Source of the DNA: JAGTQI01 sp038868115
Lineage (GTDB): Archaea; Thermoproteota; Bathyarchaeia; Bathyarchaeales; Bathycorpusculaceae
Assembly (NCBI GenBank): GCA_038868115.1
Contig: JAWBXA010000005.1
Coordinates: 1-64,000 of the forward strand
Reading direction: 5' to 3'
Length of the DNA: 64,000 nt
In this document: positions 1-8,736 of the stretch, piece after piece
Position numbering within the stretch: position 1 is the first letter of the stretch
How the letters are laid out: each line of letters opens with the position of its first letter
Program-made: the position numbers and the translations under genes
The notes under the pieces: model-generated
What the model was told of the DNA's origin: nothing
The model's database searches: none
What the model saw: the letters and a program-made list of their open reading frames with translations, nothing else

Positions 1-1
1 A

Positions 2-607
2 ACGAGGCGTTGCTTGGAAATCTTAACGCGGCAAAACTGCAGAATCCAGATAATTACAAAGTCGAATATTGTTTTTAGGGACATAGACCTTCTCAAGCGG
101 GTGCCCTCCATGGTGGCGGTGACAATAACGACTGATGATGAAGAAACAGCCAAAATCCTAGAGCCAAACGCCCCTCTGCCATCGGAGAGGCTGAAAACCG
201 TTGAAAGGCTTGTTGCACGTGGCATAGCAGTGGCTGTCCGCATAGACCCAATAATCCCATACATAAACGAAAACCCGGAAACCCTTGTTAAGGCATTAGC
301 AGAAATAGGCGTTAGACACATAACAGCCTCCACATACAAGGTTAAGGCGGACAACTGGCAAAGACTAAGCCTAACAATGCCAAAAACAGCTGAAAAACTT
401 AAATCCCTCTACTTTGAGAAAGGCGAAAAATTGGGGCGATACACCTACCTGCCAAAAACTTTGAGGCTTAAGCTCATGGAGAATCTGGCAAGCCTAGCGA
501 AAAAGTATGGGGTTAAATTTGCCACATGTCGAGAAGGCTTAAAAGGCTTAAACACGACAACATGCGATGGCACGTGGCTAATAAAGTCTAACGGAAACAG
601 CTCTTAA
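2..607 (+). CDS. Radical SAM protein, SPL/Rv2578c-like, 5'-truncated by window edge
   Basis: This is the C-terminal part of a radical SAM protein of the spore photoproduct lyase-like family. The reading frame is open to the first base, and the in-frame TTG at 14 lies inside a conserved strand, so the true start and the CxxxCxxC cluster motif are outside the window. Visible family features are the core beta-strand 'QIITKS' followed by 'RDIDLL', the 'VAVTITTDDE' strand, and 'RIDPIIPYINE' near residue 80, the usual order in the TIM-barrel half. The C-terminus holds two cysteines (in 'FATCREG' and 'TTTCDGTW'), typical of this subgroup. The substrate cannot be told. It converges with the small membrane gene on the other strand and overlaps it by 4 bp. 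Confidence 0.75.
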   Translation, partial: TRRCLEILTRQNCRIQIITKSNIVFRDIDLLKRVPSMVAVTITTDDEETAKILEPNAPLPSERLKTVERLVARGIAVAVRIDPIIPYINENPETLVKALAEIGVRHITASTYKVKADNWQRLSLTMPKTAEKLKSLYFEKGEKLGRYTYLPKTLRLKLMENLASLAKKYGVKFATCREGLKGLNTTTCDGTWLIKSNGNSS

Positions 608-810
608 ATGGATGCTGAAGCCGCAACAGCCAAAACAATTAAAACAACACCTGCTAAAACTAGAACAGCAGCTAAACCCATAACGAAAACCGACATGGGA
701 TTTATTTCAAAAAGCATATTAGTGCTTTGCAACACGAGCAGTACCCCTACCGTTATAAGGGCTAATGCCGCCAGCAACATCTTCCAAGAAAACTCTAATC
801 TTTTGCCCAA
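604..810 (-). CDS. Small two-helix membrane protein
   Basis: A 68-residue protein with a short basic N-terminus and two hydrophobic segments at about residues 11-27 and 40-64, joined by a loop with 'INPMSVF'. No family is recognised. It reads opposite to the radical SAM gene and its stop overlaps that gene's stop. Start is ATG. The hydrophobicity pattern is too regular for a chance frame, which is the main evidence that it is real. Confidence 0.5.
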   Translation of the reverse strand: MGKRLEFSWKMLLAALALITVGVLLVLQSTNMLFEINPMSVFVMGLAAVLVLAGVVLIVLAVAASASI

Positions 811-1136
811 TTTACAACACCATTAACAGAAGATTCGCCTTTTCCAGCACTATTGTTTCCCTTTCCCCCTCCCTATCTTTCTCTCGTCCTTTACCCTTTA
901 ACTAAGCTTTTACAACCTCTTAACAATTCCAAAGCCTTATGCCCTTACCTACAATTCCCCTGTCTTTTCATTACCGCTCAAAAGTCTTCTCCAACACTTG
1001 ATTGTATGCAGTATCAGTTAAAACTTTCGAGCCTTTGCTCAAAAGCAAGTGTTAAATTCCCAACCAACAGATAGAAAGCACGAGTGGTGAATATAATAAT
1101 TTACTTCCGAAGTAAAAAGCGCTAAGGAGAGTTCGC
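811..1136. other. Intergenic, no gene recognised
   Basis: About 325 bases, pyrimidine-rich on the + strand between 845 and 1000. Read on the - strand it gives short coding-like stretches broken by several stops in all frames, so it is either non-coding or an old decayed gene. An AAGGAG ribosome binding site at 1124-1129 belongs to the next gene. Confidence 0.4.
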
Positions 1137-1806
1137 ATGGTTTACCCACAATGCGCCAAATGCTTAAGCTTCTACTGTAGCCACATGCCGCTAAGAAAAG
1201 TTGACGATGAGCTTTTGTCCAATGAAAAACAACAAAGAAATAATTAATGCGGCAATTGCAATGTACGGTAAAGACGATATTAAGAGAATTTATGTCTCAG
1301 CTACAATAACGGAGAAAGAGGCCTACGAGAATGTCAGGGGCGTTGTTATGGCTGTACGCCCAAGGATCAAAGAACTCATAGAATTCGCCAAACTAATCAA
1401 CGCCAAAAAGCTTGGGGTGGCCTTCTATGCCGGCCTTCAAGATGAGGCTTCCAGAACTGTGGCTTTTCTCGAAAATGCCGGACTCAAAGTGGCATCAGTT
1501 AGATGTAAGTGTGGAGCCATCGATAAGACGGAACTCGGTGTAGCCGAAGAATACAAGATTGAAGGTCCATCTAAGTTTGAGGCTGCGTGCAACCCTGCAG
1601 TTCAGGCCCAAATCTTAAACGAAGTCGGAACAGACATAAACATCATTGTAGGCTTATGCGTTGGCCATGACATACTCTTCACAATGTATTCGAAGGCTCC
1701 GGTAACAACCCTAATAGTTAAGGATAGGCTTTTAGGACATAACTCAGTCATTACCCTTTACAGCAACTACCATAGGGACATAATAAAATCACAAAAGCGA
1801 CTATGA
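1137..1806 (+). pseudogene. DUF1847-type metal-binding protein, frameshifted near its N-terminus
   Basis: Two adjacent frames make one recognisable protein. The first starts at ATG 1137, behind AAGGAG with 7 bases spacing, and carries 'CAKCLSFYC'. The second runs from about 1207 to 1806 and begins 'SFCPMKN', the cysteine-proline-methionine element that follows the CxxC..C segment in DUF1847 proteins. The rest has the family's alpha/beta body with further cysteines in 'RCKCGAIDK', 'AACNPAVQA' and 'GLCVGHD'. A single surplus base around the run of four T at 1212-1215 would explain the break; joined, the protein has about 220 residues. Family members are predicted metal- or cluster-binding proteins of unknown role. 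Sequencing error and true decay cannot be separated here; because the downstream part is intact I favour error or a very recent mutation. Confidence 0.65.
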
Positions 1807-1892
1807 GAAAGGTGTTGCGAACCATTATTCACATTCGTTTATAATAATGCTCGTATGGATGTGGAATGTCGCGGTTCAATTGAACCATAATG

Positions 1893-2099
1893 TTACTGTG
1901 TTGCTTCTGGATTCTTTAAGACAGCCTCCAAAATTTTTGTGCCTGCAACATAATTTGTCAAGCCACAAGCCTTCGGCATAAACCGGGTTGTGCCTTTTGT
2001 CAACTCTAAAGATCTCTTGAAGTCGCTCTGTTTCCTCAGCGGGTCACACGGTCGAACGACATAAACCCTGCTATAAAAGTTAGCAGAACAGTCCTTCCA
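1893..2099 (-). pseudogene. Degenerate coding remnant, family unknown
   Basis: Read on the - strand this stretch gives a 68-codon open frame without a proper start, containing 'RPCDPLRKQSDF' and 'RFMPKACGLTNYVAG' and ending in TAA at 1893. Just upstream an overlapping second frame also looks coding ('VLLTFIAGFMSFD'), so the piece looks like the frameshifted 3' end of a lost gene. Composition and codon pattern are protein-like. I do not recognise the family. Confidence 0.4.
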
Positions 2100-2105
2100 T
2101 CAAAC

Positions 2106-2112
2106 TTTAAAT
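2106..2112 (+). promoter_or_regulatory. TATA box for the gene starting at 2136
   Basis: TTTAAAT with an A-rich flank upstream. Its centre is about 27 bases before ATG 2136, the spacing expected for a leaderless archaeal transcript, which favours that start over ATG 2127. Confidence 0.45.
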
Positions 2113-2135
2113 CAACCTACACAAAGATGTGTTTG

Positions 2136-2936
2136 ATGGTCGAAGTCCACGTTTTGATGGTTCCAAGCCTAAGATCCTCAATGGCGAAGGCAGCAAGCTT
2201 AATTGTTAAGGCTGACTATAACGTTGTCTTTATAAACTTTCCATACAACCTCCAGCCGATAATTTCTAGTTATGCAGCCGGACAGATGACGCTGAGCCAT
2301 CTCATAAACATAATTAGGTCTAAAAATTTAATTCCTGAACCTGTCAACTCTTGGCTCTATTTCCACGAGCCTCTACTTGAATCTCTACAGGCGCTAAAGA
2401 GGACAACCAAGATCATCTGTTATAGAGACGTTGACAACTTTCACCTGTTGATAAATGCTGCCTCCAAAATTGCCAGCCTGACCTTAAGAGTGAACGTCAC
2501 CGGAAAAGTTGACGTGGAAGAATGGATCAAAACCATCAAACAGCCGCTAAACCAAGACTCAACAGATTTAGAAGCAGAACTCGTCGGAAGCAAGGCTGAA
2601 GGAAAATCCGTCTGCATAACAGGACTATTCGGATGGAAACTCGCTAAACACATAAAAAAGTTCGGCCACAAGGTTTCAGTTAGATGTGTTGAAAAACAGT
2701 ATATAATGAAGCCGCTGGAAACCTTAGAAATCCTACTGGAAAAAGGAAAACTAACACCACAAAACGTAGAACAACTAGTAAAAGAACACGCAACGTTCAT
2801 AAAAGATTACGTACTTAACGCCAAAAACATAGACGAAGCGTACTTTACATGGATCAAAAGACATAGACTCCTAAACATAAATTCAGAATTTAAGTGTGTT
2901 GATCAAAGTAGCCGCCTTGCCATCAGCAACAATTAA
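2136..2936 (+). CDS. Conserved hypothetical protein, 266 aa
   Basis: Soluble protein with an alternating beta/alpha N-terminal half: hydrophobic strands 'VEVHVLMVPS', 'YNVVFINFPY' and 'TKIICYRDV' at about residues 2-11, 28-37 and 90-98. The C-terminal half is charged and helical, with 'SVCITGLFGWKLAKHI' near 160 and 'VEQLVKEHATFIKDY' near 215. The opening 'HVLMVPSLRSS' resembles the start of ChaN/TraB-like or DUF5682-like proteins, which open with a histidine-containing strand and then an arginine-serine turn, but the match is too weak to assign. An upstream in-frame ATG at 2127 is possible. No operon partner: the next gene is on the other strand. Confidence 0.7.
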   Translation: MVEVHVLMVPSLRSSMAKAASLIVKADYNVVFINFPYNLQPIISSYAAGQMTLSHLINIIRSKNLIPEPVNSWLYFHEPLLESLQALKRTTKIICYRDVDNFHLLINAASKIASLTLRVNVTGKVDVEEWIKTIKQPLNQDSTDLEAELVGSKAEGKSVCITGLFGWKLAKHIKKFGHKVSVRCVEKQYIMKPLETLEILLEKGKLTPQNVEQLVKEHATFIKDYVLNAKNIDEAYFTWIKRHRLLNINSEFKCVDQSSRLAISNN

Positions 2937-2964
2937 GTTACACGCTTACTAATAATCGCAAGTA

Positions 2965-4116
2965 TTATTCCTGATTTAAGCTCAGCCGCTTCAAAATTTC
3001 TTCTGTGTGTTCACCTAGCTTCGGAGGTCTTTTTACCTCAAATTCTACCCCAGAAATTTTGACAGGGTTTTTGAATAGTTTAATCCTACCTAAATCAGGA
3101 TATTCGACTTCAACTATGATTTTTCTATGCATAGTCTGCGCGTGTTCTAATACATCTTTAATTGTGTTTACGGCTCCACACGGCACGCCTGCTTGTAAGA
3201 GTATTTTTATCCAATCATCTCTTGATCTCTCTTTAAGCTTACGGACTATTATCTCTTCTAATTCGCTTCTATGCTTCAATCTTTGCTCGTTAGTTTTAAA
3301 ACGCTCATCTTCCAGCAAACTTTCGAGTCCAACAGCTTTGCAAAAAGCTACCCAGTGCCATTCCGTTGCCACTACAATGTTCAAAAGCTTTCCATCCCCT
3401 GTCGGGTATGGCTCGTAAGGTGTTGCAAGGAAGTATTTCATTCCCATTCTCAAATCTTCGTCACTCATTCCTTCAACTATAACCATGTTCATCAGGTTCA
3501 TCATCATGGTTACAGCGCAGTCGAAAAGGGAAATGTCGATCTCTGCTCCATCTCCTGTTTTTTCCCTTCGTAAAAGTGCGGCCAGGATGGCATAAACACC
3601 GTACATTGAAGCTAAAATGTCCGTTATTGGAACATTTATTTTGCATGGAGTGTCCCGCGTTCCAGTATAGCTTATTATTCCAGCCTCACCTTGAATCAGC
3701 TGGTCAAAAGCTGGTCTGTCTCGATAAGGTCCATCTTGCCCGAAACCTGAAACGTGACAGTAAATAATGTCCGGGTTTAATTTTTTGACATCCTTGTAAC
3801 CAACTCCAAGCGAATCCACTACTCCTGGCACGAAGTTTTCTATTATAACGTCCGCTTTAGACGCCAATTTCATGAATATTTCTCGCCCTCTTTCGCTTTT
3901 CAAATCTAAAGTTATAGATTTTTTATTCCTATTTATGACCGCGAAATAGAAACTTAGGTCTTTTCTAATTGGTATCCAATGTCTCGCTAAGTCGCCAATT
4001 TGCGGTCGTTCAACGTGGATAACTTCGGCGCCTAAGTCTGCAAGCAGGGTTCCAATATATGGACCTGCCACCGCTTGGCCTAACTCCAAAACCACTAAGT
4101 CTTCAAAGGGAATCAA
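2965..4116 (-). CDS. Family III CoA-transferase (CaiB/BaiF type)
   Basis: A 383-residue member of the CaiB/BaiF (class III) CoA-transferases, which move CoA between two acids through enzyme-bound anhydride and thioester intermediates. The N-terminus 'LVVLELGQAVAGPYIGTLL' followed by 'DLGAEVIHVERP' is the family hallmark. The catalytic aspartate lies in 'GQDGPYRDRPAFDQLIQG' near residue 128-140, and 'MYGVYAILAALLRREKTG' near 170-187 is the usual helix after the active site. The C-terminal half has the family's small domain ('AGVPCGAVNTIKDVLEHAQ') and ends with 'PPKLGEHTEEIL'. Length is normal. Substrates (formyl-, succinyl-, carnitinyl- or aromatic acyl-CoA) cannot be told, and no acyl-CoA pathway genes lie next to it. 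Confidence 0.9.
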   Translation of the reverse strand: MIPFEDLVVLELGQAVAGPYIGTLLADLGAEVIHVERPQIGDLARHWIPIRKDLSFYFAVINRNKKSITLDLKSERGREIFMKLASKADVIIENFVPGVVDSLGVGYKDVKKLNPDIIYCHVSGFGQDGPYRDRPAFDQLIQGEAGIISYTGTRDTPCKINVPITDILASMYGVYAILAALLRREKTGDGAEIDISLFDCAVTMMMNLMNMVIVEGMSDEDLRMGMKYFLATPYEPYPTGDGKLLNIVVATEWHWVAFCKAVGLESLLEDERFKTNEQRLKHRSELEEIIVRKLKERSRDDWIKILLQAGVPCGAVNTIKDVLEHAQTMHRKIIVEVEYPDLGRIKLFKNPVKISGVEFEVKRPPKLGEHTEEILKRLSLNQE

Positions 4117-4277
4117 CCATAATCCTCCTAAATTTCTTATATGCTATGCTATCCCACTTACCTTTATTTCTATCGTATGTGAATCTTGAATGATAATGGG
4201 CCGCACAGGATAAGGCGCGCCTTACAAAAGTCGAAAAAGTTAAGGGTTGGAGAATAGCATAATGCTTAGGGATCTAT

Positions 4278-5270
4278 ATGAGCTCCATTAGAATTTTCTT
4301 CGCAACAGATATACATGGCTCAGAAACATGCTTGAGAAAATTTCTTAATGCACTAAAAATATACAATGTGCACATTGGCATTTTGCTTGGCGACTTAAGC
4401 GGCAAAATGATTAACCCAATAATAAAGCAGCCGGATGGTAGTTACAGGTGTAACTTTTTAGGGCAAGACATAATTGCTAGAACAGAAGAAGAGTTGCGAG
4501 AGTTACAGAGGAGGATTTCCATAACTGGCAATTACTTTTTCACCGCAACACCTGATGAGGTGGCGCAATTAATGGCTGAAGGTAAAACAATTAGTGGGAG
4601 AATAGACGCCCAAGTTAGGAAGATACATTTGGGTGCTGGAAAAACTGAAGAGCTTTTCAAAAGATTAGTAACAGAAAGGCTCATTAGCTGGGACAAGATT
4701 ATCGGGGAAAAGCTAAGTGGCACAAACATAAAAATGTTCATCGCGCCGGGAAACGACGATATACCAGAAGTAGATGAGGTTTTAAACAACTTTAAAAACG
4801 CCGTTAACGTTGACGATAAAAAGGTAACATTTGGCGATTATGAAATGGTAACATTATCATGGTCGAATCCAACTCCTTGGGATACTCCAAGAGAATGCAG
4901 TGAGGAAGAGTTGGCTAAAAAAATTGACAAGCTAATTTCACAGATTGACAACATGAAAAACGCGATATTCAATTTTCATGCGCCACCCTACGGTACAAAC
5001 TTAGATTTAGCCTACAAATTATCTAAGGACCTTGTTCCATCAGTGAGCGAAATGATAAACGTTGGAAGCACCGCCGTACTTAACGCCATAAAGGAGCATC
5101 AACCTCTTTTAGGGCTTCATGGGCATATACACGAGTCCCGTGCTGCGCAAAAAATAGGGAGAACCTTATGCGTAAATCCAGGAAGCGAGTATTCTGAGGG
5201 AATATTACGAGGAGTGATTGTGACATTAGATAAGGACAAGGTTAAAAACTTCCAGTTTACTTCGGGATAG
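4278..5270 (+). CDS. Calcineurin-like metallophosphoesterase
   Basis: A 330-residue metallophosphoesterase. The two-metal site motifs are in order: 'FATDIHGSE' (DxH, residues 7-15), 'ILLGDLSGK' (GDxx, near 36), 'APGNDDIPE' (GNDD in place of GNHE, near 157), 'FNFHAPPYG' (near 232) and 'LHGHIHES' (GHxH, near 280). An insert of about 100 residues between motifs 2 and 3 is longer than in minimal enzymes and may form a substrate-specific cap. The next gene, a nucleotidyltransferase, starts 12 bases after the stop, so these two and the membrane protein after them look like one transcript. The cleaved ester could be a nucleotide product of the neighbouring transferase, which is inference only. Confidence 0.88.
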   Translation: MSSIRIFFATDIHGSETCLRKFLNALKIYNVHIGILLGDLSGKMINPIIKQPDGSYRCNFLGQDIIARTEEELRELQRRISITGNYFFTATPDEVAQLMAEGKTISGRIDAQVRKIHLGAGKTEELFKRLVTERLISWDKIIGEKLSGTNIKMFIAPGNDDIPEVDEVLNNFKNAVNVDDKKVTFGDYEMVTLSWSNPTPWDTPRECSEEELAKKIDKLISQIDNMKNAIFNFHAPPYGTNLDLAYKLSKDLVPSVSEMINVGSTAVLNAIKEHQPLLGLHGHIHESRAAQKIGRTLCVNPGSEYSEGILRGVIVTLDKDKVKNFQFTSG

Positions 5271-5281
5271 GTGGGCGAAGC

Positions 5282-6130
5282 TTGTCAAAAAAATTTAGAC
5301 TTCCATCAGAAATTCCAGCAGAAGAGTATCCCCCTCCATCAGTTTTTATCAACGAGGCTTTGTCGTGTGTTAGGGACGCGGAAAAGGAAGGGATAATACT
5401 ACGTATAATGGGCGGCATGGGGATCTACTTACATTCCCAAGAGGGCAAGCAGTTATGGGAGAAACTATCTAGGCTTGGAGAAAAAGTGTTTACTGATATA
5501 GATTTTGCAAGCTACGGTAGATATAGGGTAAAAATATTTGATTTCTTTCGAAAAAGAGGCTACGACGTTGATCAGCGACTATTTATGCATTACGGTGTTA
5601 AAAGGCATATATATTTTGGAGGAAGAGTTCCTATGATTGAAGTATTTTTTGATAAGTTAGAAATGAGTCATACAATAAATTTTGGTGGACGTTTAGAGGC
5701 TGACTCTCCTACAATCCCTTTAGCTGAACTTTTGTTGCAGAAAATGCAGATTGTAAAGATTAATGAGAAGGATATTAAGGATGCTGTTGTGCTATTAATG
5801 GCTCACGACGTTGGTGAAACTGACAGGGAAACAATAAACCTCGAAGCATTGACTCGAGCGGGACTAACTTCAGACTGGGGCTTTTACTATACGGTGACAA
5901 CGAACCTCCAGAAAGTCAAGGAGTTCGTTCTGAATACCACCACATTGGAGGAAAACAATAAAAGCGTTATAAAAGAAAGAATAGACAAAATACTCAATTA
6001 CATTGAAAGGCAACCAAAAACCTTAAGCTGGAAGTTAAGAGCAAGGATAGGAACTAAGAAACAATGGTATAATGAGGTAGAAGACTGGACATTTTTCCGC
6101 GAAGGCCTTGACTCCAAACGGGAAACATAA
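5282..6130 (+). CDS. Predicted nucleotidyltransferase, AbiEii-like
   Basis: 282 residues with the Pol-beta nucleotidyltransferase core in the style of AbiEii/minimal NTases: 'RIMGGMGIYLHS' (GG motif, near residue 42), 'FTDIDFASYG' (metal-binding DxD-like element, near 72) and 'PMIEVFFDKLE' (third carboxylate strand, near 118). The helical second half 'IPLAELLLQKMQIV' followed by 'KDIKDAVVLLMAHDVG' is the part that in AbiEii-type proteins links the NTase to its C-terminal domain. TTG start with a GGTGGGCGAAGC leader immediately after the phosphoesterase. The downstream membrane gene starts inside its stop codon (TAATG), so translation is probably coupled. It could be an antiphage or toxin-antitoxin NTase, or simply a housekeeping tRNA/small-molecule NTase. 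Confidence 0.7.
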   Translation: MSKKFRLPSEIPAEEYPPPSVFINEALSCVRDAEKEGIILRIMGGMGIYLHSQEGKQLWEKLSRLGEKVFTDIDFASYGRYRVKIFDFFRKRGYDVDQRLFMHYGVKRHIYFGGRVPMIEVFFDKLEMSHTINFGGRLEADSPTIPLAELLLQKMQIVKINEKDIKDAVVLLMAHDVGETDRETINLEALTRAGLTSDWGFYYTVTTNLQKVKEFVLNTTTLEENNKSVIKERIDKILNYIERQPKTLSWKLRARIGTKKQWYNEVEDWTFFREGLDSKRET

Positions 6131-6807
6131 TGCCCAAATCAAAACTAGATAAAAAAGAAAAGCTGGAAAACCTATGTCGATTGATTTTGTATCTCGACGG
6201 TGTAAGGGCTTTTAGGCGAGTAGAACCTGAACTTATCAAAGAAAGTTTTCAAAAAATGGGATCAAAAGAGTTTACAGATATGTGGAAGAGCATAAGGCAC
6301 GATGTAGAAAAAATTGCGTATAACCCGATAACGGAAATTGAAGGATTGCCGACTTTAATGAGGCTGGTTGCATTACTTAAACTACTTACTCCATTAAGTT
6401 CAATTTTTATGGTGCTTATATTGGCATGTAATCTTCGACCCCTAGAGAAACTCCCTATGCCGCTTCCACCAATATTCAGAGGGTGGATAACTATGACGAT
6501 CGCCATTATGTTTTCATTTGCGACTATGATCGCGTTGATAGCGGCAGACTACGCTGTTAGAAGGAAGATAATAAAATATGAAAGGGAACACGAAGGTAAA
6601 TTCGGGCCGGGAAAAGAGCGACTAAAAATTGTTATAGAGAAACTTGTTGGAAAGCTGGCTGAAGAATTAAAGCTTAATGGCGAAGATCCTCAAAAATATA
6701 AAATGATACTTTTCTTCAAATATAAAGGATTGAAAGTGGTTAAAGAGGATCGAGGGAAGATTTTAAGGAGAAAATATCCACTTTACGAAGTTATATGCTG
6801 TGTGTGA
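6130..6807 (+). CDS. Two-helix membrane protein coupled to the nucleotidyltransferase
   Basis: 225 residues: a charged N-terminal cytoplasmic part (1-75), two adjacent transmembrane helices at about 82-100 and 116-142 separated by a short proline-rich loop 'LPMPLPPIFRGW', then a basic C-terminal part of about 80 residues. The ATG lies in the TAATG overlap with the nucleotidyltransferase stop, a strong sign of a functional pair. No domain is recognised. Architecture (soluble domain, two helices, soluble domain) is like membrane effectors of nucleotide-signalling defence systems, but also like many plain membrane proteins; the defence reading is inference from context. Confidence 0.7.
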   Translation: MPKSKLDKKEKLENLCRLILYLDGVRAFRRVEPELIKESFQKMGSKEFTDMWKSIRHDVEKIAYNPITEIEGLPTLMRLVALLKLLTPLSSIFMVLILACNLRPLEKLPMPLPPIFRGWITMTIAIMFSFATMIALIAADYAVRRKIIKYEREHEGKFGPGKERLKIVIEKLVGKLAEELKLNGEDPQKYKMILFFKYKGLKVVKEDRGKILRRKYPLYEVICCV

Positions 6808-6857
6808 TAATCGATACAGCATAACTTTTCACTTGTTCTTTTCTGCTAATCTTAAAA

Positions 6858-6865
6858 CTTATAAG
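6858..6865 (+). promoter_or_regulatory. TATA box of the APC permease gene
   Basis: ACTTATAA lies about 45 bases before the ATG at 6906. The transcript would have a short leader holding AAAGGAGG at 6891-6898, a strong ribosome binding site. Confidence 0.4.
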
Positions 6866-6905
6866 CTAAAATTAAAGACATAAGAGAGAAAGGAGGAAAG
6901 ATTCA

Positions 6906-8489
6906 ATGGCTGTTTTTGCTAGGAAGGCTAGTGGACTTACAAGGGAGGCGTCGCTCTTTGATGCGTTTGCCTTCGGTTTTATGAACAATGGACTTGGAAC
7001 TGGTTTATGGACGATGATGAGTTGGGGGCTATACACCTTTCCGGGAGGTAATCTAATATTAGGTTCAATAATCACTATGTTATTAACGATCTTTGGGGTG
7101 TCTCTTGCTTGGGCAATACTTGGTGGATCTATGCCTAGAAGCGGCGGCGATTACGTGTATAATTCAAGGATTATCAACCCGGCTGTGGGAACGGCGACAA
7201 GCTGGATTCAAGGTTTGTTCACGATGACTGCGTGGATTTGGTTGCTAGCCCCATGGATCGCTGATCCTGGAATCCCAATTCTCGCTGGGGCATTGGGGAT
7301 ACCTCCTGAAGTGTATGAGTTCTGGACAACACCTACTGGTATGCTGATCATTGCCTCAGCCGTTAACGCCGCAAGTTTCCTGTTGTGTATAACCGGGTTT
7401 AGAAATTACCTGCGAATGCAAAAAATTACATTCGTCCTCGGGATGACTGGGGTAATTGCAGGTTTAATTCTATTATCCACAACTAACGCTCAGCAATTCG
7501 CAGCGAAGTATGACGCTATAGCTTCGGAGTGGGGCTCCCCATCCTATCATGAAGCCATACAATTAGCCAGAGAAGCTGGTTATGTACGCGAAACTTGGAA
7601 TTGGCAGTCAACATTAGGGTTAACACCAAGTATAGCCTGGGCCATTACCTACGGATTTTGCATAGGCTACATAGGCGGAGAAGTTAAGAGACCTGAACGC
7701 AACATACTGTTGGCGCAAGTGTTTGCAGCATTAATTCCAGGAATATTCTGCGTGTGGAGTGGTTTTGTGCTACAGAATAATATAGGATATGAGTTCATAC
7801 ATGCCAGCGCATATATAGACAATGAAGGGCCTGAATGGTACACAATGCCATTTCCGCCTAATTGGGCTAATTATGCAGCAATACTGACAGACAATGTTTT
7901 GCTCAAATTTTTGGTAGGCTTTAATTTCATAGCCTTCGACTTTTACTGGATACCATTCAGCTATATCGTTTTTGCTAGAGTCTTATTTGCCCAAGGGATG
8001 GACAATATCGGTCCACGCTGGTTTACTGATCTAAATCCAAGGTTCGGCACACCTGTTAAGCTTTTCTTCCTACAATGGATACTTGGACAAGCTACAATAA
8101 TTCACTATTGCCTCTTCCCAGAATGGCTTGGAGGAATATCAATAATGGGCTTAGATGCATTAACGGTGTGGGCGGTAATTGGAATATCATGCATGTTATT
8201 CCCATACGTCAAAAAAGTTAGACATATTTGGGAAGCGTCACCCCATAACTGGAAAATCGGAAAGCTTCCAGTGGCTGTAATTGCAGGTGCTATAGCTGTA
8301 GTTTACTCGTGCATTGTGATATGGGCTGTCTACGCCTCTCCAGCCATGGGAGGACTTAACGTCTACTGGACACCCATCTATTTCGGAATAGGATTCGTAG
8401 GCGCAATTTGGTATTTTGCCTGGAAATGGAAACGAGCAAAGGAAGGAATCGATGTTTCATTAGCGTTCAAAGAATTGCCTCCAGAATAA
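6906..8489 (+). CDS. APC-superfamily amino acid permease
   Basis: 527-residue integral membrane transporter of the amino acid-polyamine-organocation superfamily. The first helix carries the broken-helix glycine pattern 'GFMNNGLGTGLW' (near 20-32), and helix 2/3 contains 'PRSGGDYVYNSRIINP' (near 78-93), the signature of the family after TM2. About twelve hydrophobic segments follow, among them a distinctive helix 'FIAFDFYWIPFSYIVFARV' near 340 and a final one near 490-505. Substrate is probably an amino acid or amine taken up with cations; it cannot be fixed. The start is supported by the AAAGGAGG site 8 bases upstream. No neighbours in the same transcript. Confidence 0.88.
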   Translation: MAVFARKASGLTREASLFDAFAFGFMNNGLGTGLWTMMSWGLYTFPGGNLILGSIITMLLTIFGVSLAWAILGGSMPRSGGDYVYNSRIINPAVGTATSWIQGLFTMTAWIWLLAPWIADPGIPILAGALGIPPEVYEFWTTPTGMLIIASAVNAASFLLCITGFRNYLRMQKITFVLGMTGVIAGLILLSTTNAQQFAAKYDAIASEWGSPSYHEAIQLAREAGYVRETWNWQSTLGLTPSIAWAITYGFCIGYIGGEVKRPERNILLAQVFAALIPGIFCVWSGFVLQNNIGYEFIHASAYIDNEGPEWYTMPFPPNWANYAAILTDNVLLKFLVGFNFIAFDFYWIPFSYIVFARVLFAQGMDNIGPRWFTDLNPRFGTPVKLFFLQWILGQATIIHYCLFPEWLGGISIMGLDALTVWAVIGISCMLFPYVKKVRHIWEASPHNWKIGKLPVAVIAGAIAVVYSCIVIWAVYASPAMGGLNVYWTPIYFGIGFVGAIWYFAWKWKRAKEGIDVSLAFKELPPE

Positions 8490-8614
8490 CTCATAAGTCC
8501 CCGATTTTTTATTTTATGTGCATGATGAAATGAATCATATGAGTAGCTCTTTAGACATTCTATAACTTATTTTGGTCAGATCAGTCCGTTTAGGCTTCTT
8601 TCATGCGAAAAGAG

Positions 8615-8687
8615 TAGCCCGGGGGAGATTCGAACTCCCGTCAGGGGCTCCAGAGGCCCCCATGCTTGACCGCTACACCACCGGGCT
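8615..8687 (-). tRNA. tRNA-Gln (CUG)
   Basis: Read on the - strand: acceptor AGCCCGG pairs with CCGGGCT, anticodon stem GGGGC/GCCCC encloses CTCTGGA with anticodon CTG, T-stem GGGAG/CTCCC encloses TTCGAAT. The discriminator base is A and CCA is not encoded. No intron. Confidence 0.95.
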
Positions 8688-8736
8688 CCATGCTTCGCTG
8701 CGCTATTCAGCATGTAGTCCACGCAAAATAATAACT

